From the NCBI GenBank assembly GCA_016869915.1, contig VGDA01000003.1, positions 1-30,465 of the forward strand: a stretch of DNA of 30,465 nt, in the 5' to 3' direction. The position numbers were made by a program, and so were the translations under genes. Of this stretch, positions 23,825-30,465 are shown piece by piece; positions within the stretch are counted from its first letter, which is position 1; every line of letters begins with the position of its first letter. The notes below the pieces were generated by a model. That model was not told the origin of the DNA. It saw only the letters and a list, made by a program, of their open reading frames with translations, and did not search any database. This stretch comes from Alphaproteobacteria bacterium (GTDB lineage: Bacteria > Pseudomonadota > Alphaproteobacteria > CACIAM-22H2).

Positions 23825-24958
23825 TCAGTTGTTCGACCTTACCACGCCGCCATCGACGCGCGTGCGCGCCAGCATCTCCTCGTCGAGCTCGAAGCCGAGG
23901 CCCGGCGCGTCGCCGAGCACGAGGTCGCCGCGGTGGTCGACGTCGAGCGGCGCGCGCAGCATGAAGTCGCGCCGCTCCTTCGTCCATTCCGGCGGATCCC
24001 AGGGGAACTCGAAGAAGCTCCCGTCGGTGGCGCCCGCCATGAGATGCGCGTTGGCCGCCACGCCGATCCCGTTGCCCCAGCTGTGCGGCGTGAAGGCGAT
24101 GCCGTGCTCGCCCGCCATCGCGGCGACCTTCGCGAGGCCGGTGATGCCGCCCACGGACACGACGTCGGGCTGGATCACGTCGAGGCAGCCGCCGGCGACG
24201 AGGTCGCGCAGCTCGGCCATCTCGCGGTCGAGCTCGCCGCCCGCGATCCGGATGTCGAGCTTCTCGCGCAGCAGCCGCATGCCCTCGCGGTCGGCGCGAT
24301 GCAGCGGCTCCTCCATCCAGTAGGCGCCGAGCCGCTCCAGTTCGCGCCCCACGACCAGCGCGTCCTTCGCGGTCCACGACGACATCGTGTCCCACGGGAA
24401 ACGCCAGCCCTGGTTGCAGTCCACCATCAGCTCGAGCCGGTCGCCGACGCGCGCGCGCACCGCCTCGAGCGCCGCGATGTCGGCGCGCCAGTCGCCGCGC
24501 CGGAAGCGGATCTTCATCGCCCGGAAGCCGCGGTCGAGCGCGCGCTGCGCGAGGTCGGCGAGCGCGGGGCCGTCGCGCAACGTGCCGCTCGAGGCGTAGC
24601 AGGCGAGCCGGTCGCGCATCCCGCCCAGCAGCTTCCAGCAGGGCTGGCCCGCGATCTTGCCGGCGAGGTCCCAGAGCGCGAGGTCGAGCGGCCAGCAGCG
24701 GCCGTAGTGGAAGGCGATGTGCGACAGCGCGCGGTGATGCCGCTCGAGCCGCAGAGGATCCTCGCCGACGAAGACGTGCTCGTGACCCGCGAAGCCCAGC
24801 ATGTAGTCGCCCGAGCCGATGCCCTCGTGCCCCTCGTCCGTGCGCACGCGCACGATCGTGGCATCGAAGCGCGCGCGCGGCCGCGACGACCAGCTGGGGT
24901 GGAAGGGCGGGTCCAGCGGCAGCTGGTGCTGGGTGATCTCGATCGACGCGATCTTCAC
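23825..24958 (-). CDS. Enolase-superfamily acid-sugar dehydratase or racemase (mandelate racemase subgroup)
   Basis: This 377-aa TIM-barrel enzyme abstracts a proton next to a carboxylate, with Mg bound by D180, E216 and E242. H292 (TPHSWGNG), paired with D265 (VIQPD), is the His/Asp base that defines the mandelate racemase subgroup. The other base position reads K149-x-R151 (MKIRFRR) rather than the usual KxK, which points to a dehydratase or epimerase using H292, rather than a two-base racemase. The N-terminal capping domain spans about 1-120. The start is GTG, with an ideal AGGAGG overlapping the stop of the upstream dehydrogenase gene. Proline-betaine epimerases also belong to this superfamily but are of a different subgroup, so a betaine substrate is possible but not shown. 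Confidence 0.9.
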   Translation of the reverse strand: MKIASIEITQHQLPLDPPFHPSWSSRPRARFDATIVRVRTDEGHEGIGSGDYMLGFAGHEHVFVGEDPLRLERHHRALSHIAFHYGRCWPLDLALWDLAGKIAGQPCWKLLGGMRDRLACYASSGTLRDGPALADLAQRALDRGFRAMKIRFRRGDWRADIAALEAVRARVGDRLELMVDCNQGWRFPWDTMSSWTAKDALVVGRELERLGAYWMEEPLHRADREGMRLLREKLDIRIAGGELDREMAELRDLVAGGCLDVIQPDVVSVGGITGLAKVAAMAGEHGIAFTPHSWGNGIGVAANAHLMAGATDGSFFEFPWDPPEWTKERRDFMLRAPLDVDHRGDLVLGDAPGLGFELDEEMLARTRVDGGVVRSNN

Positions 24959-24965
24959 GTGGTCG

Positions 24966-24971
24966 CCTCCT
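24966..24971 (-). promoter_or_regulatory. AGGAGG ribosome binding site for the enolase-superfamily gene
   Basis: On the - strand AGGAGG overlaps the TGA stop of the iron-alcohol-dehydrogenase gene by one base. It sits 7 bases before a GTG codon, which supports GTG at 24958 as the start. Confidence 0.75.
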
Positions 24972-26104
24972 CAGCGCTGCCCGAGCATGCCGCGCGCGAT
25001 CGCGAGCAGGTCCTCGTCCGTCGTCGCGCGCCAGTTCGAGGCGCGCATCGGCGCGTTGTCGGGCGCGCGCATCGCCGCCGCGAGGTCCTCCGCGCGGAGG
25101 CCAGCGCATTCCGCCTCGAGCGAGACGCGGATCCCGACGGCGCGCAGCAGCCGCGCGAAGCCGCGCGCGAAGCCCTCTCCCGGGGCCCCCATCGCGGCCG
25201 CGCAGGCGGCCCAGCGGCCATCGTCGTCGCGCGCGTTCCATTCCGCGGTCGCCAGCATCGCCAGCCCGACCGCGCGGCCATGGTGGACCGGGCGCAGCGA
25301 GGCCAGCGCATGGCCGACATTGTGCGCGATCGCCGTGCCGGCGTTGTCGATCGCGATCCCGGCGAGCGCCGCCGCGCGCTGCATCCCCTCGCGCGCGGCG
25401 ATGTCGGCCCCGTCGGCGACCGCCCTCTCGAGATGCGTCGCAACCAGCCGGATCGCCTCGTGCGCCGCGACGCTGTTCGCCGGGCTCGCGTTGCGATTGG
25501 TGGCAGCCTCGACCGCGTGGACGAGGGCGTCGATGCCGGTCGCGGCGGTGAGATGCGCGGGCAGGCCCACGGCGAGCTCGGGGTCGAGCACGACCGCGTC
25601 GGCCTTCAGCGCCTCGCCCCAGAGCCATGTCTTCGCCTTGTCGGGGCGCGACAGCACCGCGGTGCGCGTGAGCTCGGCGCCCGTCCCCGCCGTGGTCGGC
25701 ACGCAGACCACGCCGATGCGCCGCGCCGGTAGGTCGCGCGCGCAGAGGGCATAGGCCTCCGCCGGCGCGCTCGCGCCGGCGATCGCGGCGACGGCCTTGC
25801 CGAGGTCGAGGGCGGATCCACCGCCGAGGGCGACCACGCAGGCCGCGCCGCCTTCGCATGCGCGGCGCGCGCCCTCGTCGGCCGCCGAGAGGGCGGGATC
25901 GGAGGCGAAGGCGTCGAAGACCTCGCAGGACAGCCCGGCGGCCGCGAGCGTCGCGCGCACCTCGCCGGCCACGCCGCTGGCGACGAGCGCCGGGTCCGCG
26001 ACGAGCAGCACGGTCCCGCCATGGAGCGCCGCGACCTCGCCGAGGCGCGCACGCGCGCCGGCGCCGCCGAGGACGCGGGGCACGCGCGCGAGTTCGTAGG
26101 CCAT
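24971..26104 (-). CDS. Iron-containing alcohol dehydrogenase (maleylacetate-reductase-like)
   Basis: This 377-aa soluble oxidoreductase of the Fe-ADH/dehydroquinate-synthase-like fold uses NAD(P)H to interconvert an alcohol and a carbonyl group. It has the nucleotide loop ALGGGSALDLGKAVA at about 92-106, PTTAGTGAELT at 136-146, and the metal site D192 and H196 (GIDALVHAVEA), H261 (AIAHNVGHAL) and H275 (VHHGRAVG). It is the first gene of the - strand operon with the enolase-superfamily and MmgE/PrpD genes. The ATG has GGGAGGGA 6 bases upstream. The three enzymes could form one short route for a hydroxy acid: oxidation, dehydration, then a second dehydration or isomerisation. The route is inference; the family is clear. 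Confidence 0.92.
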   Translation of the reverse strand: MAYELARVPRVLGGAGARARLGEVAALHGGTVLLVADPALVASGVAGEVRATLAAAGLSCEVFDAFASDPALSAADEGARRACEGGAACVVALGGGSALDLGKAVAAIAGASAPAEAYALCARDLPARRIGVVCVPTTAGTGAELTRTAVLSRPDKAKTWLWGEALKADAVVLDPELAVGLPAHLTAATGIDALVHAVEAATNRNASPANSVAAHEAIRLVATHLERAVADGADIAAREGMQRAAALAGIAIDNAGTAIAHNVGHALASLRPVHHGRAVGLAMLATAEWNARDDDGRWAACAAAMGAPGEGFARGFARLLRAVGIRVSLEAECAGLRAEDLAAAMRAPDNAPMRASNWRATTDEDLLAIARGMLGQR

Positions 26105-26110
26105 GAGCCG

Positions 26111-26118
26111 TCCCTCCC
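26111..26118 (-). promoter_or_regulatory. Ribosome binding site for the iron alcohol dehydrogenase gene
   Basis: TCCCTCCC on the + strand reads GGGAGGGA on the - strand, 6 bases before the ATG at 26104. A TATAG-like sequence (CTATAG, 26127-26132) further upstream could be a weak -10 element. Confidence 0.55.
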
Positions 26119-26196
26119 GCGTGCGGCTATAGAGCGCGGCGCGGGCGATGGTCGAGCGCTTTTCGCGGCGGCGGAATCCGGCTAGACCGGCGCGCG

Positions 26197-26412
26197 ATGG
26201 AACGCCCCGCCAGCCCCTGCATCCGCGTCTGCGTGCTCGACTCCGTGACCGACCAGTGCATCGGCTGCGGGCGCCGGCGCATGGAGATCGCTTCGTGGAC
26301 GCGCATGGACGACGCGCAGCGCGAGGCGGTGGTCGCTGAACTGCCCGGGCGCCTTCGCGCCATGACGCGGCGCGACGTGCGCGGGCGCCGCGCCGGGACG
26401 CGCGCCACGTAG
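26197..26412 (+). CDS. DUF1289 small cysteine-motif protein
   Basis: This 71-aa protein has the DUF1289 pattern C8-x3-C12-x8-C21-x2-C24 (SPCIRVCVLD then QCIGCGRR), followed by the usual ME-I-x-W-x-x-M motif (MEIASWTRMDDAQREAV). The four cysteines suggest a small metal or Fe-S site. The function of the family is not established. It is transcribed divergently from the iron alcohol dehydrogenase with 92 bases between them. It is the only gene in the window ending in TAG; the others end in TGA. The basic tail after residue 55 is probably disordered. It is probably independent of the downstream dehydrogenase, which starts 85 bases later with its own Shine-Dalgarno. Confidence 0.87.
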   Translation: MERPASPCIRVCVLDSVTDQCIGCGRRRMEIASWTRMDDAQREAVVAELPGRLRAMTRRDVRGRRAGTRAT

Positions 26413-26478
26413 CGCCGCCGCGGGGCCGCGGGCGCGGCTTCCGCCGGCGCGTGGTTTGCCTCTAACCTCCCCGCGTCC

Positions 26479-26490
26479 GAATCCGGGGGA
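26479..26490 (+). promoter_or_regulatory. Leader element with Shine-Dalgarno, shared by both FAD/GcvT dehydrogenase genes
   Basis: GAATCCGGGGGA lies 7 bases before the ATG of the second dehydrogenase gene. GAATTCGGGGGA lies 9 bases before the ATG of the first (9474-9485). They match at 11 of 12 positions. The GGGGGA part is the likely ribosome binding site; the rest may be shared ancestry or a shared control signal. Confidence 0.5.
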
Positions 26491-26497
26491 AACGAAC

Positions 26498-28909
26498 ATG
26501 AAGTCGCATGCAAAGGCCGTCGTCATCGGGGGTGGCGTCGTCGGCGCCAGCGTCCTCTACCACCTGACCAAGGTGGGCTGGCGGGACGTCGTCCTCGTCG
26601 AGCGCTCCGAGCTCACCTCCGGCTCGACCTGGCACGCGGCCGGCGGCATGCACACGATCAACGGCGACCCGAACGTCGCGAAGCTGCAGCAGTACACGAT
26701 CAACCTCTACAAGGAGATCGAGGAGATCTCCGGCGTGTCGTGCGGCGTGCACATCACCGGCGGCCTGATGCTCGCCGGGACGAAGACGCGCTACGACTGG
26801 CTGAAGATGGTGCATGCGCGCGGCCGCTACCTCGGCATGGACCTGGAGTTCGTCGACCTCGCGGAGGCCAGGCGCCTCTTCCCGCTGATGGAGACGAAGT
26901 ATTTCGTGGGCGCGCTCTACGACCCGATCGAGGGCCATGTCGATCCCTGGGGCGTGACCAACGCCTACGCCAAGGCCGCGACGATCCAGGGCGCCACGGT
27001 CGAGAAGCACAACCGCGTCGTCGAGCTGCTGCACAGGCCGGACGGGACCTGGGACGTGGTGACCGAGAAGGGCACGATCCACGCCGAGCACGTGGTCAAC
27101 GCCGGCGGCCTGTGGGCGCGCGAGGTCGGGCGCATGGTCGGGCTCGAGCTGCCGATCCTCGCGATGGAGCACCAGTACATCATCTCGGAGGAGATCCCGG
27201 AGGTCGCCGCCTCGGAGAAGGAGATGCTCCACATCGTCGATTCCGACGGCGAGATCTACATGCGCCAGGAAGGCAAGGGCATGCTCATGGGCACGTACGA
27301 GCGTGCCGGCGTGCCGTGGTCGGAGCGCGAGACGCCGTGGAGCTTCGGCCACGAGCTGCTCAACAACGACATCGACCGCATCGCGCCCTCGCTCGAGGTC
27401 GGCTTCCGCCACTACCCCGCGATCGAGAAGGCCGGCATCAAGAAGATCATCAACGGCCCCTTCACCTTCGCCCCCGACGGCAACCCGGTGATCGGGCCGG
27501 TGCGCGGCCTGCGGAACTTCTGGGTCGCCTGCGGCGTCATGGCAGGGTTCAGCCAGGGCGGCGGCGTCGGCCTGTCGCTGGCGAACTGGATGGCGCATGG
27601 CGATCCCGGCGCCGACATCTGGGGCATGGACGTCGCGCGCTTCGGCGACTGGGCGACCATGGCCTACACCAACGCGAAGGTGCGCGAGAACTACTCGCGG
27701 CGATTCCGCATCCGCTTCCCCAACGAGGAACTGGTCGCGGCGCGCCCGCTCAAGACGACGCCGATCTACGACCGCCTGAAGGCCGCCAACGCGGTCTTCG
27801 GCGACTACTGGGGCATGGAGCACGCGCTGTGGTTCGCGCCCGCCGGCACCGAGCCCGTCGAGGAGATCACCTTCCGGCGCTCGAACGCGCATCCGCATGT
27901 CGCCGCGGAAGTGAAGGCGGTGCGCGAGGGCGTGGGCCTCACCGAGATCTCCAGCTACGGCAAGTTCGAGGTCGGGGGCCACGGCGCCGAGGCCTGGCTG
28001 TCGCGCATGATGGCGAACCGCATGCCGGCGATCGGCCGCGTCGCGCTGACGCCGATGCTCAACGACCGCGGCCGCCTCATCGGCGACTTCACCGTCGCGC
28101 GCCTCGCGGCCGACCGCTTCTTCCTGGTCGGCACGATGGCAGCGGAGCGCTACTACCAGCGCTGGTTCGAGCGCCACATGCCCGATCGCGGCGTCGTGGC
28201 GCGCGCCTGCGCGAACGAATGGGTCGGCCTGTCCGTTGCCGGCCCCGGCGCGCGCGCGCTGCTGCAGAAGCTGGTGCGCGACGACCTCTCCGCCTTCCCC
28301 TTCCTGTCCTTCCGCAGTATGGACATCGGCATGGCCCCGGCGATGGTCGGCCGCATCTCGTTCACCGGCGACCTCGGCTACGAGATCTGGATGAAGCCGG
28401 AGTACCAGCGCCACGTGCACGACCTGCTCCTCGACGCGGGGCGCGACGCCGGCATCCGCCATTTCGGCGCGCGCGCCCTCCACTCGATGCGGCTCGAGAA
28501 GAGCTTCGGGACGTGGGCGCGCGAATACCGCCCGCTCTACGGCCCGGTCGAGGCAGGGCTCGGCCGCTTCGTGGCCTGGGACAAGCCCGACTTCGTGGGC
28601 CGCGCCGCGGCGCTCGAGACACGCGACGCCGGCGGCGGGCCGCTGCGGCTCTGTGCCTTCCGCGTCGAGGCCGGCGATGCCGACGCGATCGGCGACGAGC
28701 CGATCTGGCATCGCGGCAAGCCGCTGGGCTGGGTGACGTCCGGCGGCTTCGGCCATTCGGTCGACGCGTCGCTGGCGCTCGGCTACGTGCCGAAGGACGT
28801 CGCGGGCGAGGTCGACGGCTTCGAGGTGGAGATCATCGGCGTGCGCCGCCGCGCGACGCGGCTGCCCGAGCCGGCCTTCGACCCGAAGGGCGCGAGGATG
28901 CGCGCATGA
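26498..28909 (+). CDS. FAD-dependent demethylating dehydrogenase with GcvT domain (dimethylglycine/sarcosine dehydrogenase-like), copy 2
   Basis: This 803-aa paralogue of the gene at 9495 has the same length and domain order. The FAD motif GGGVVGAS is at 11-18 and the expected covalent-FAD histidine is H46 in GSTWHAAGG. The middle domain ends near 430, and the GcvT folate domain includes VGRISFTGDLGYEIWMKPEY and WVTSGGFGHSVD. In the first 60 residues, 46 are identical between the copies. Differences next to the flavin (WHAAGGMHTING here, WHAAASVHTYNS in copy 1) could change substrate. The ATG follows a GGGGGA Shine-Dalgarno. The stop overlaps the start of an MttB-family gene (ATGA), so dehydrogenase and methyltransferase are made together. 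It probably removes N-methyl groups left after the MttB step (inference). Confidence 0.93.
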   Translation: MKSHAKAVVIGGGVVGASVLYHLTKVGWRDVVLVERSELTSGSTWHAAGGMHTINGDPNVAKLQQYTINLYKEIEEISGVSCGVHITGGLMLAGTKTRYDWLKMVHARGRYLGMDLEFVDLAEARRLFPLMETKYFVGALYDPIEGHVDPWGVTNAYAKAATIQGATVEKHNRVVELLHRPDGTWDVVTEKGTIHAEHVVNAGGLWAREVGRMVGLELPILAMEHQYIISEEIPEVAASEKEMLHIVDSDGEIYMRQEGKGMLMGTYERAGVPWSERETPWSFGHELLNNDIDRIAPSLEVGFRHYPAIEKAGIKKIINGPFTFAPDGNPVIGPVRGLRNFWVACGVMAGFSQGGGVGLSLANWMAHGDPGADIWGMDVARFGDWATMAYTNAKVRENYSRRFRIRFPNEELVAARPLKTTPIYDRLKAANAVFGDYWGMEHALWFAPAGTEPVEEITFRRSNAHPHVAAEVKAVREGVGLTEISSYGKFEVGGHGAEAWLSRMMANRMPAIGRVALTPMLNDRGRLIGDFTVARLAADRFFLVGTMAAERYYQRWFERHMPDRGVVARACANEWVGLSVAGPGARALLQKLVRDDLSAFPFLSFRSMDIGMAPAMVGRISFTGDLGYEIWMKPEYQRHVHDLLLDAGRDAGIRHFGARALHSMRLEKSFGTWAREYRPLYGPVEAGLGRFVAWDKPDFVGRAAALETRDAGGGPLRLCAFRVEAGDADAIGDEPIWHRGKPLGWVTSGGFGHSVDASLALGYVPKDVAGEVDGFEVEIIGVRRRATRLPEPAFDPKGARMRA

Positions 28910-30438
28910 CGGCAAGGCGCGGCCGGCGCGAGCGCCAGGCGGCGGGGCGCGATGCCGCCGCCGCGGCGCCACAGCCGCAGCCGCGCCTGCCCTTCGCGCC
29001 GGTCCCCGCCGTCTCCGCCGACGAGCTCGAGGCTATCCACCTCGCCTCGCTGGGCATCCTCGAGGAGATCGGGATGGACGTCCTCGACGCGGAGGCGCGC
29101 GACATCCTGCGCGCCGCCGGCGCGCGGGTCGATCCGGCTTCGCCGCGGGTGCGCCTCGATCGCGGCGTCGTGGAGGCCGCGATCGGCAAGGCGCCGCGCA
29201 GCTTCCGCCTCCATGCGCGCAACCCCGGTCGCACGGTGGAGATCGGCGGCGACGCCGTGGCCTTCGGCTCCGTCGCCAGCGCGCCCAACGTGGCCGACCG
29301 CGCGCGCGGCCGCCGCCCAGGGAACCGCGCCGACTTCGACGACCTGCTGCGCCTCGTGCAGGCGCTGCCCGTCGTGCATGTCGTCGCGGGCTATCCGGTG
29401 GAGCCCGCGGACCTGCATGCGTCGATCCGGCACCTCGACGCGCTGTACGACATGCTGACGCTGACCGACAAGCCGATCCACGCCTACAGCCTCGGCCGGC
29501 AGCGCATCCTCGACGGCATCGAGATGGCGCGGATCGCCCGCGGCATCGACCGCGAGGCCCTCGGGCGCGAGCCATCGCTCTTCACGATCATCAACACCTC
29601 CTCGCCGCTGCGCCTCGACGAGCCGATGTGCATCGGCGTCGTCGAGATGGCGCGCGCCAACCAGGTGGTCTGCGTCACGCCCTTCACGCTCGCCGGCGCG
29701 ATGGCGCCGGTGACGGTCGCGGGGGCCGCGACCCAGCAGAACGCGGAGGCGCTGCTCGGGCTGGTCCTCGCGCAGGCCGCGCGTCCCGGATCGCCCTTCG
29801 TCTATGGCGGCTTCACGTCGAACGTCGACATGAAGTCCGGCGCGCCGGCCTTCGGCACGCCGGAATACATGAAGGCCGCGCTCCTCGGCGGGCAGCTCGC
29901 GCGGCGCTATGGCCTGCCCTACCGCTCGTCGAACGCCTGCGCCGCGAACACGCTCGACGCGCAGGCCGCCTACGAGAGCGTCTTCTCCCTCTGGGGCGCG
30001 ATCATGGGCGGGGCCAACCTGCTGATGCACGGCGCGGGGTGGATGGAGGGCGGCCTGCAGGCCTCGTTCGAGAAGATGATCCTCGACGCCGACCTCCTCG
30101 GCATGGTCGCGGAGTTCCTGCGTCCCCTCGGCACGGCGCCCGAGGACCTTGCCATCGACGCGATCCGCGAGGTCGGGCCCGGCGGGCATTTCTTCGGCTG
30201 CGCCCATACGCAGGCGCGCTACCGCACCGCCTTCTTCGCGCCGATGGTCTCGGACTGGCGCAACCACGAGGCCTGGCGCGAGGCCGGCGCACCCGACGCG
30301 CACGACGCCACCGCGCGCATCTGGCGCGAGAAGCTCGACGCCTATGCCGAGCCGCCGATGGACCCGGCGATCCGCGAGGAGCTTGCCGCCTTCGTCGCCC
30401 GCCGCAAGGCCGAGGGCGGCGTGAAGACGGATTTCTGA
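28906..30438 (+). CDS. MttB-family (non-pyrrolysine) corrinoid methyltransferase, copy 2
   Basis: This 510-aa homologue of the gene at 19230 shares the blocks TPFTLAGAMAPVT at 258-270, TSNVDMKSGAPAFGTPEY at 304-321, MHGAGWMEGGLQASFEK and GPGGHFFGCAHTQARY. There is no in-frame TAG, so it is a non-pyrrolysine member that probably acts on a quaternary ammonium or similar cation. Substrate-region segments differ from copy 1: VVAGYPVEPADLHASIRHLD here, against LHWQGGMVVEPVDVPVPVRHI there. Different substrates are therefore likely. The first 30 residues are basic and rich in alanine, proline and glutamine. The ATG overlaps the stop of the FAD/GcvT dehydrogenase (ATGA). The corrinoid partner is presumably the one encoded at 8631-9326 unless another lies outside the window. 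Confidence 0.92.
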   Translation: MTARRGRRERQAAGRDAAAAAPQPQPRLPFAPVPAVSADELEAIHLASLGILEEIGMDVLDAEARDILRAAGARVDPASPRVRLDRGVVEAAIGKAPRSFRLHARNPGRTVEIGGDAVAFGSVASAPNVADRARGRRPGNRADFDDLLRLVQALPVVHVVAGYPVEPADLHASIRHLDALYDMLTLTDKPIHAYSLGRQRILDGIEMARIARGIDREALGREPSLFTIINTSSPLRLDEPMCIGVVEMARANQVVCVTPFTLAGAMAPVTVAGAATQQNAEALLGLVLAQAARPGSPFVYGGFTSNVDMKSGAPAFGTPEYMKAALLGGQLARRYGLPYRSSNACAANTLDAQAAYESVFSLWGAIMGGANLLMHGAGWMEGGLQASFEKMILDADLLGMVAEFLRPLGTAPEDLAIDAIREVGPGGHFFGCAHTQARYRTAFFAPMVSDWRNHEAWREAGAPDAHDATARIWREKLDAYAEPPMDPAIREELAAFVARRKAEGGVKTDF

Positions 30439-30441
30439 GCC

Positions 30442-30465
30442 ATGGTTCCGCGCGTCGACGTCGCG
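30442..30465 (+). CDS. Possible start of a further gene, truncated by the window edge
   Basis: An ATG lies three bases after the stop of the second MttB-family gene and is open for the remaining eight codons (MVPRVDVA). The tight spacing matches the operon style of the window. No clear Shine-Dalgarno is seen and there is too little sequence to assign a family. Confidence 0.35.

Noticed and set aside
26413..26497. GC-rich inverted repeats around CCGCGG and a TAACCT sequence (26463-26468) before the second dehydrogenase gene, considered as terminator and -10 box
   Set aside because: The stem is short and imperfect. The only -35 candidate (TTCCGC, 26439-26444) is too far from consensus to support a promoter call.
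26740..28905. In-frame upstream extension of the second MttB gene to give a 1232-aa protein
   Set aside because: The extension is an arginine-rich out-of-frame reading of the dehydrogenase gene. Recognisable MttB sequence starts at the ATG at 28906.
1..30465. tRNA, rRNA, CRISPR, insertion sequence or integrase
   Set aside because: No cloverleaf-like sequence, regular spacer-repeat array, transposase or recombinase motif was seen on either strand. The only repeat-rich spot is 5546-5663.

Overview
The window is very GC-rich (about 70 % by eye), densely coded DNA. Neighbouring genes often overlap by 1 to 23 bases, and 25 of the 26 stop codons visible are TGA. Gene content (BMP-type and Dpp-type ABC transporters, dimethylglycine-dehydrogenase-like GcvT fusions, MttB-family methyltransferases with a corrinoid protein, DUF1638, Virulence_fact and DUF1289) points to an alphaproteobacterium, probably Hyphomicrobiales or Rhodospirillales. 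That placement is inference. I see no tRNA, rRNA, CRISPR array, phage gene or transposase, and no gene-free stretch longer than 300 bases.

Layout. Bases 1-5236 (+) hold a BMP-family nucleoside/nucleobase ABC transporter (end of the binding protein, double ATPase, two permeases) coupled to a CodA-like amidohydrolase, followed by a small unknown gene and a repeat-rich spacer. Bases 5664-9326 (-) form a corrinoid operon read as corrinoid protein, DUF1638 protein, Virulence_fact protein, and [2Fe-2S]/ASKHA corrinoid reactivator. Bases 9495-13574 (+), divergent from it, encode an 803-aa FAD/GcvT demethylating dehydrogenase, a GFA-domain protein and an M24-fold enzyme that carries the diagnostic residues of the DMSP lyase DddP. 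Bases 13597-19120 (-) are a Dpp/Opp-type ABC importer with a Tat-exported binding protein. Bases 19230-22479 (+) are a translationally coupled trio: MttB-family methyltransferase, PhnD-like protein without a signal peptide, membrane desaturase-like protein. Bases 22483-26104 (-) are an iron-alcohol-dehydrogenase, enolase-superfamily, MmgE/PrpD operon. Bases 26197-30438 (+) are a DUF1289 gene, a second 803-aa FAD/GcvT dehydrogenase and a coupled second MttB-family gene, with a possible further gene starting at the edge.

How it may work together (inference). The window looks like a catabolic island for N-methylated (quaternary/tertiary amine) and possibly S-methylated (sulfonium) osmolytes. Importers bring substrates in. 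Non-pyrrolysine MttB enzymes would move a methyl group from a quaternary substrate to the corrinoid protein, which the ASKHA ferredoxin protein keeps in the Co(I) state. The FAD/GcvT enzymes would oxidise the remaining N-methyl groups and pass the carbon to tetrahydrofolate. A GFA protein could deal with formaldehyde. The DddP-like enzyme suggests a sulfonium or related betaine branch. The pterin methyltransferase that should drain methyl-corrinoid is not seen in the window.
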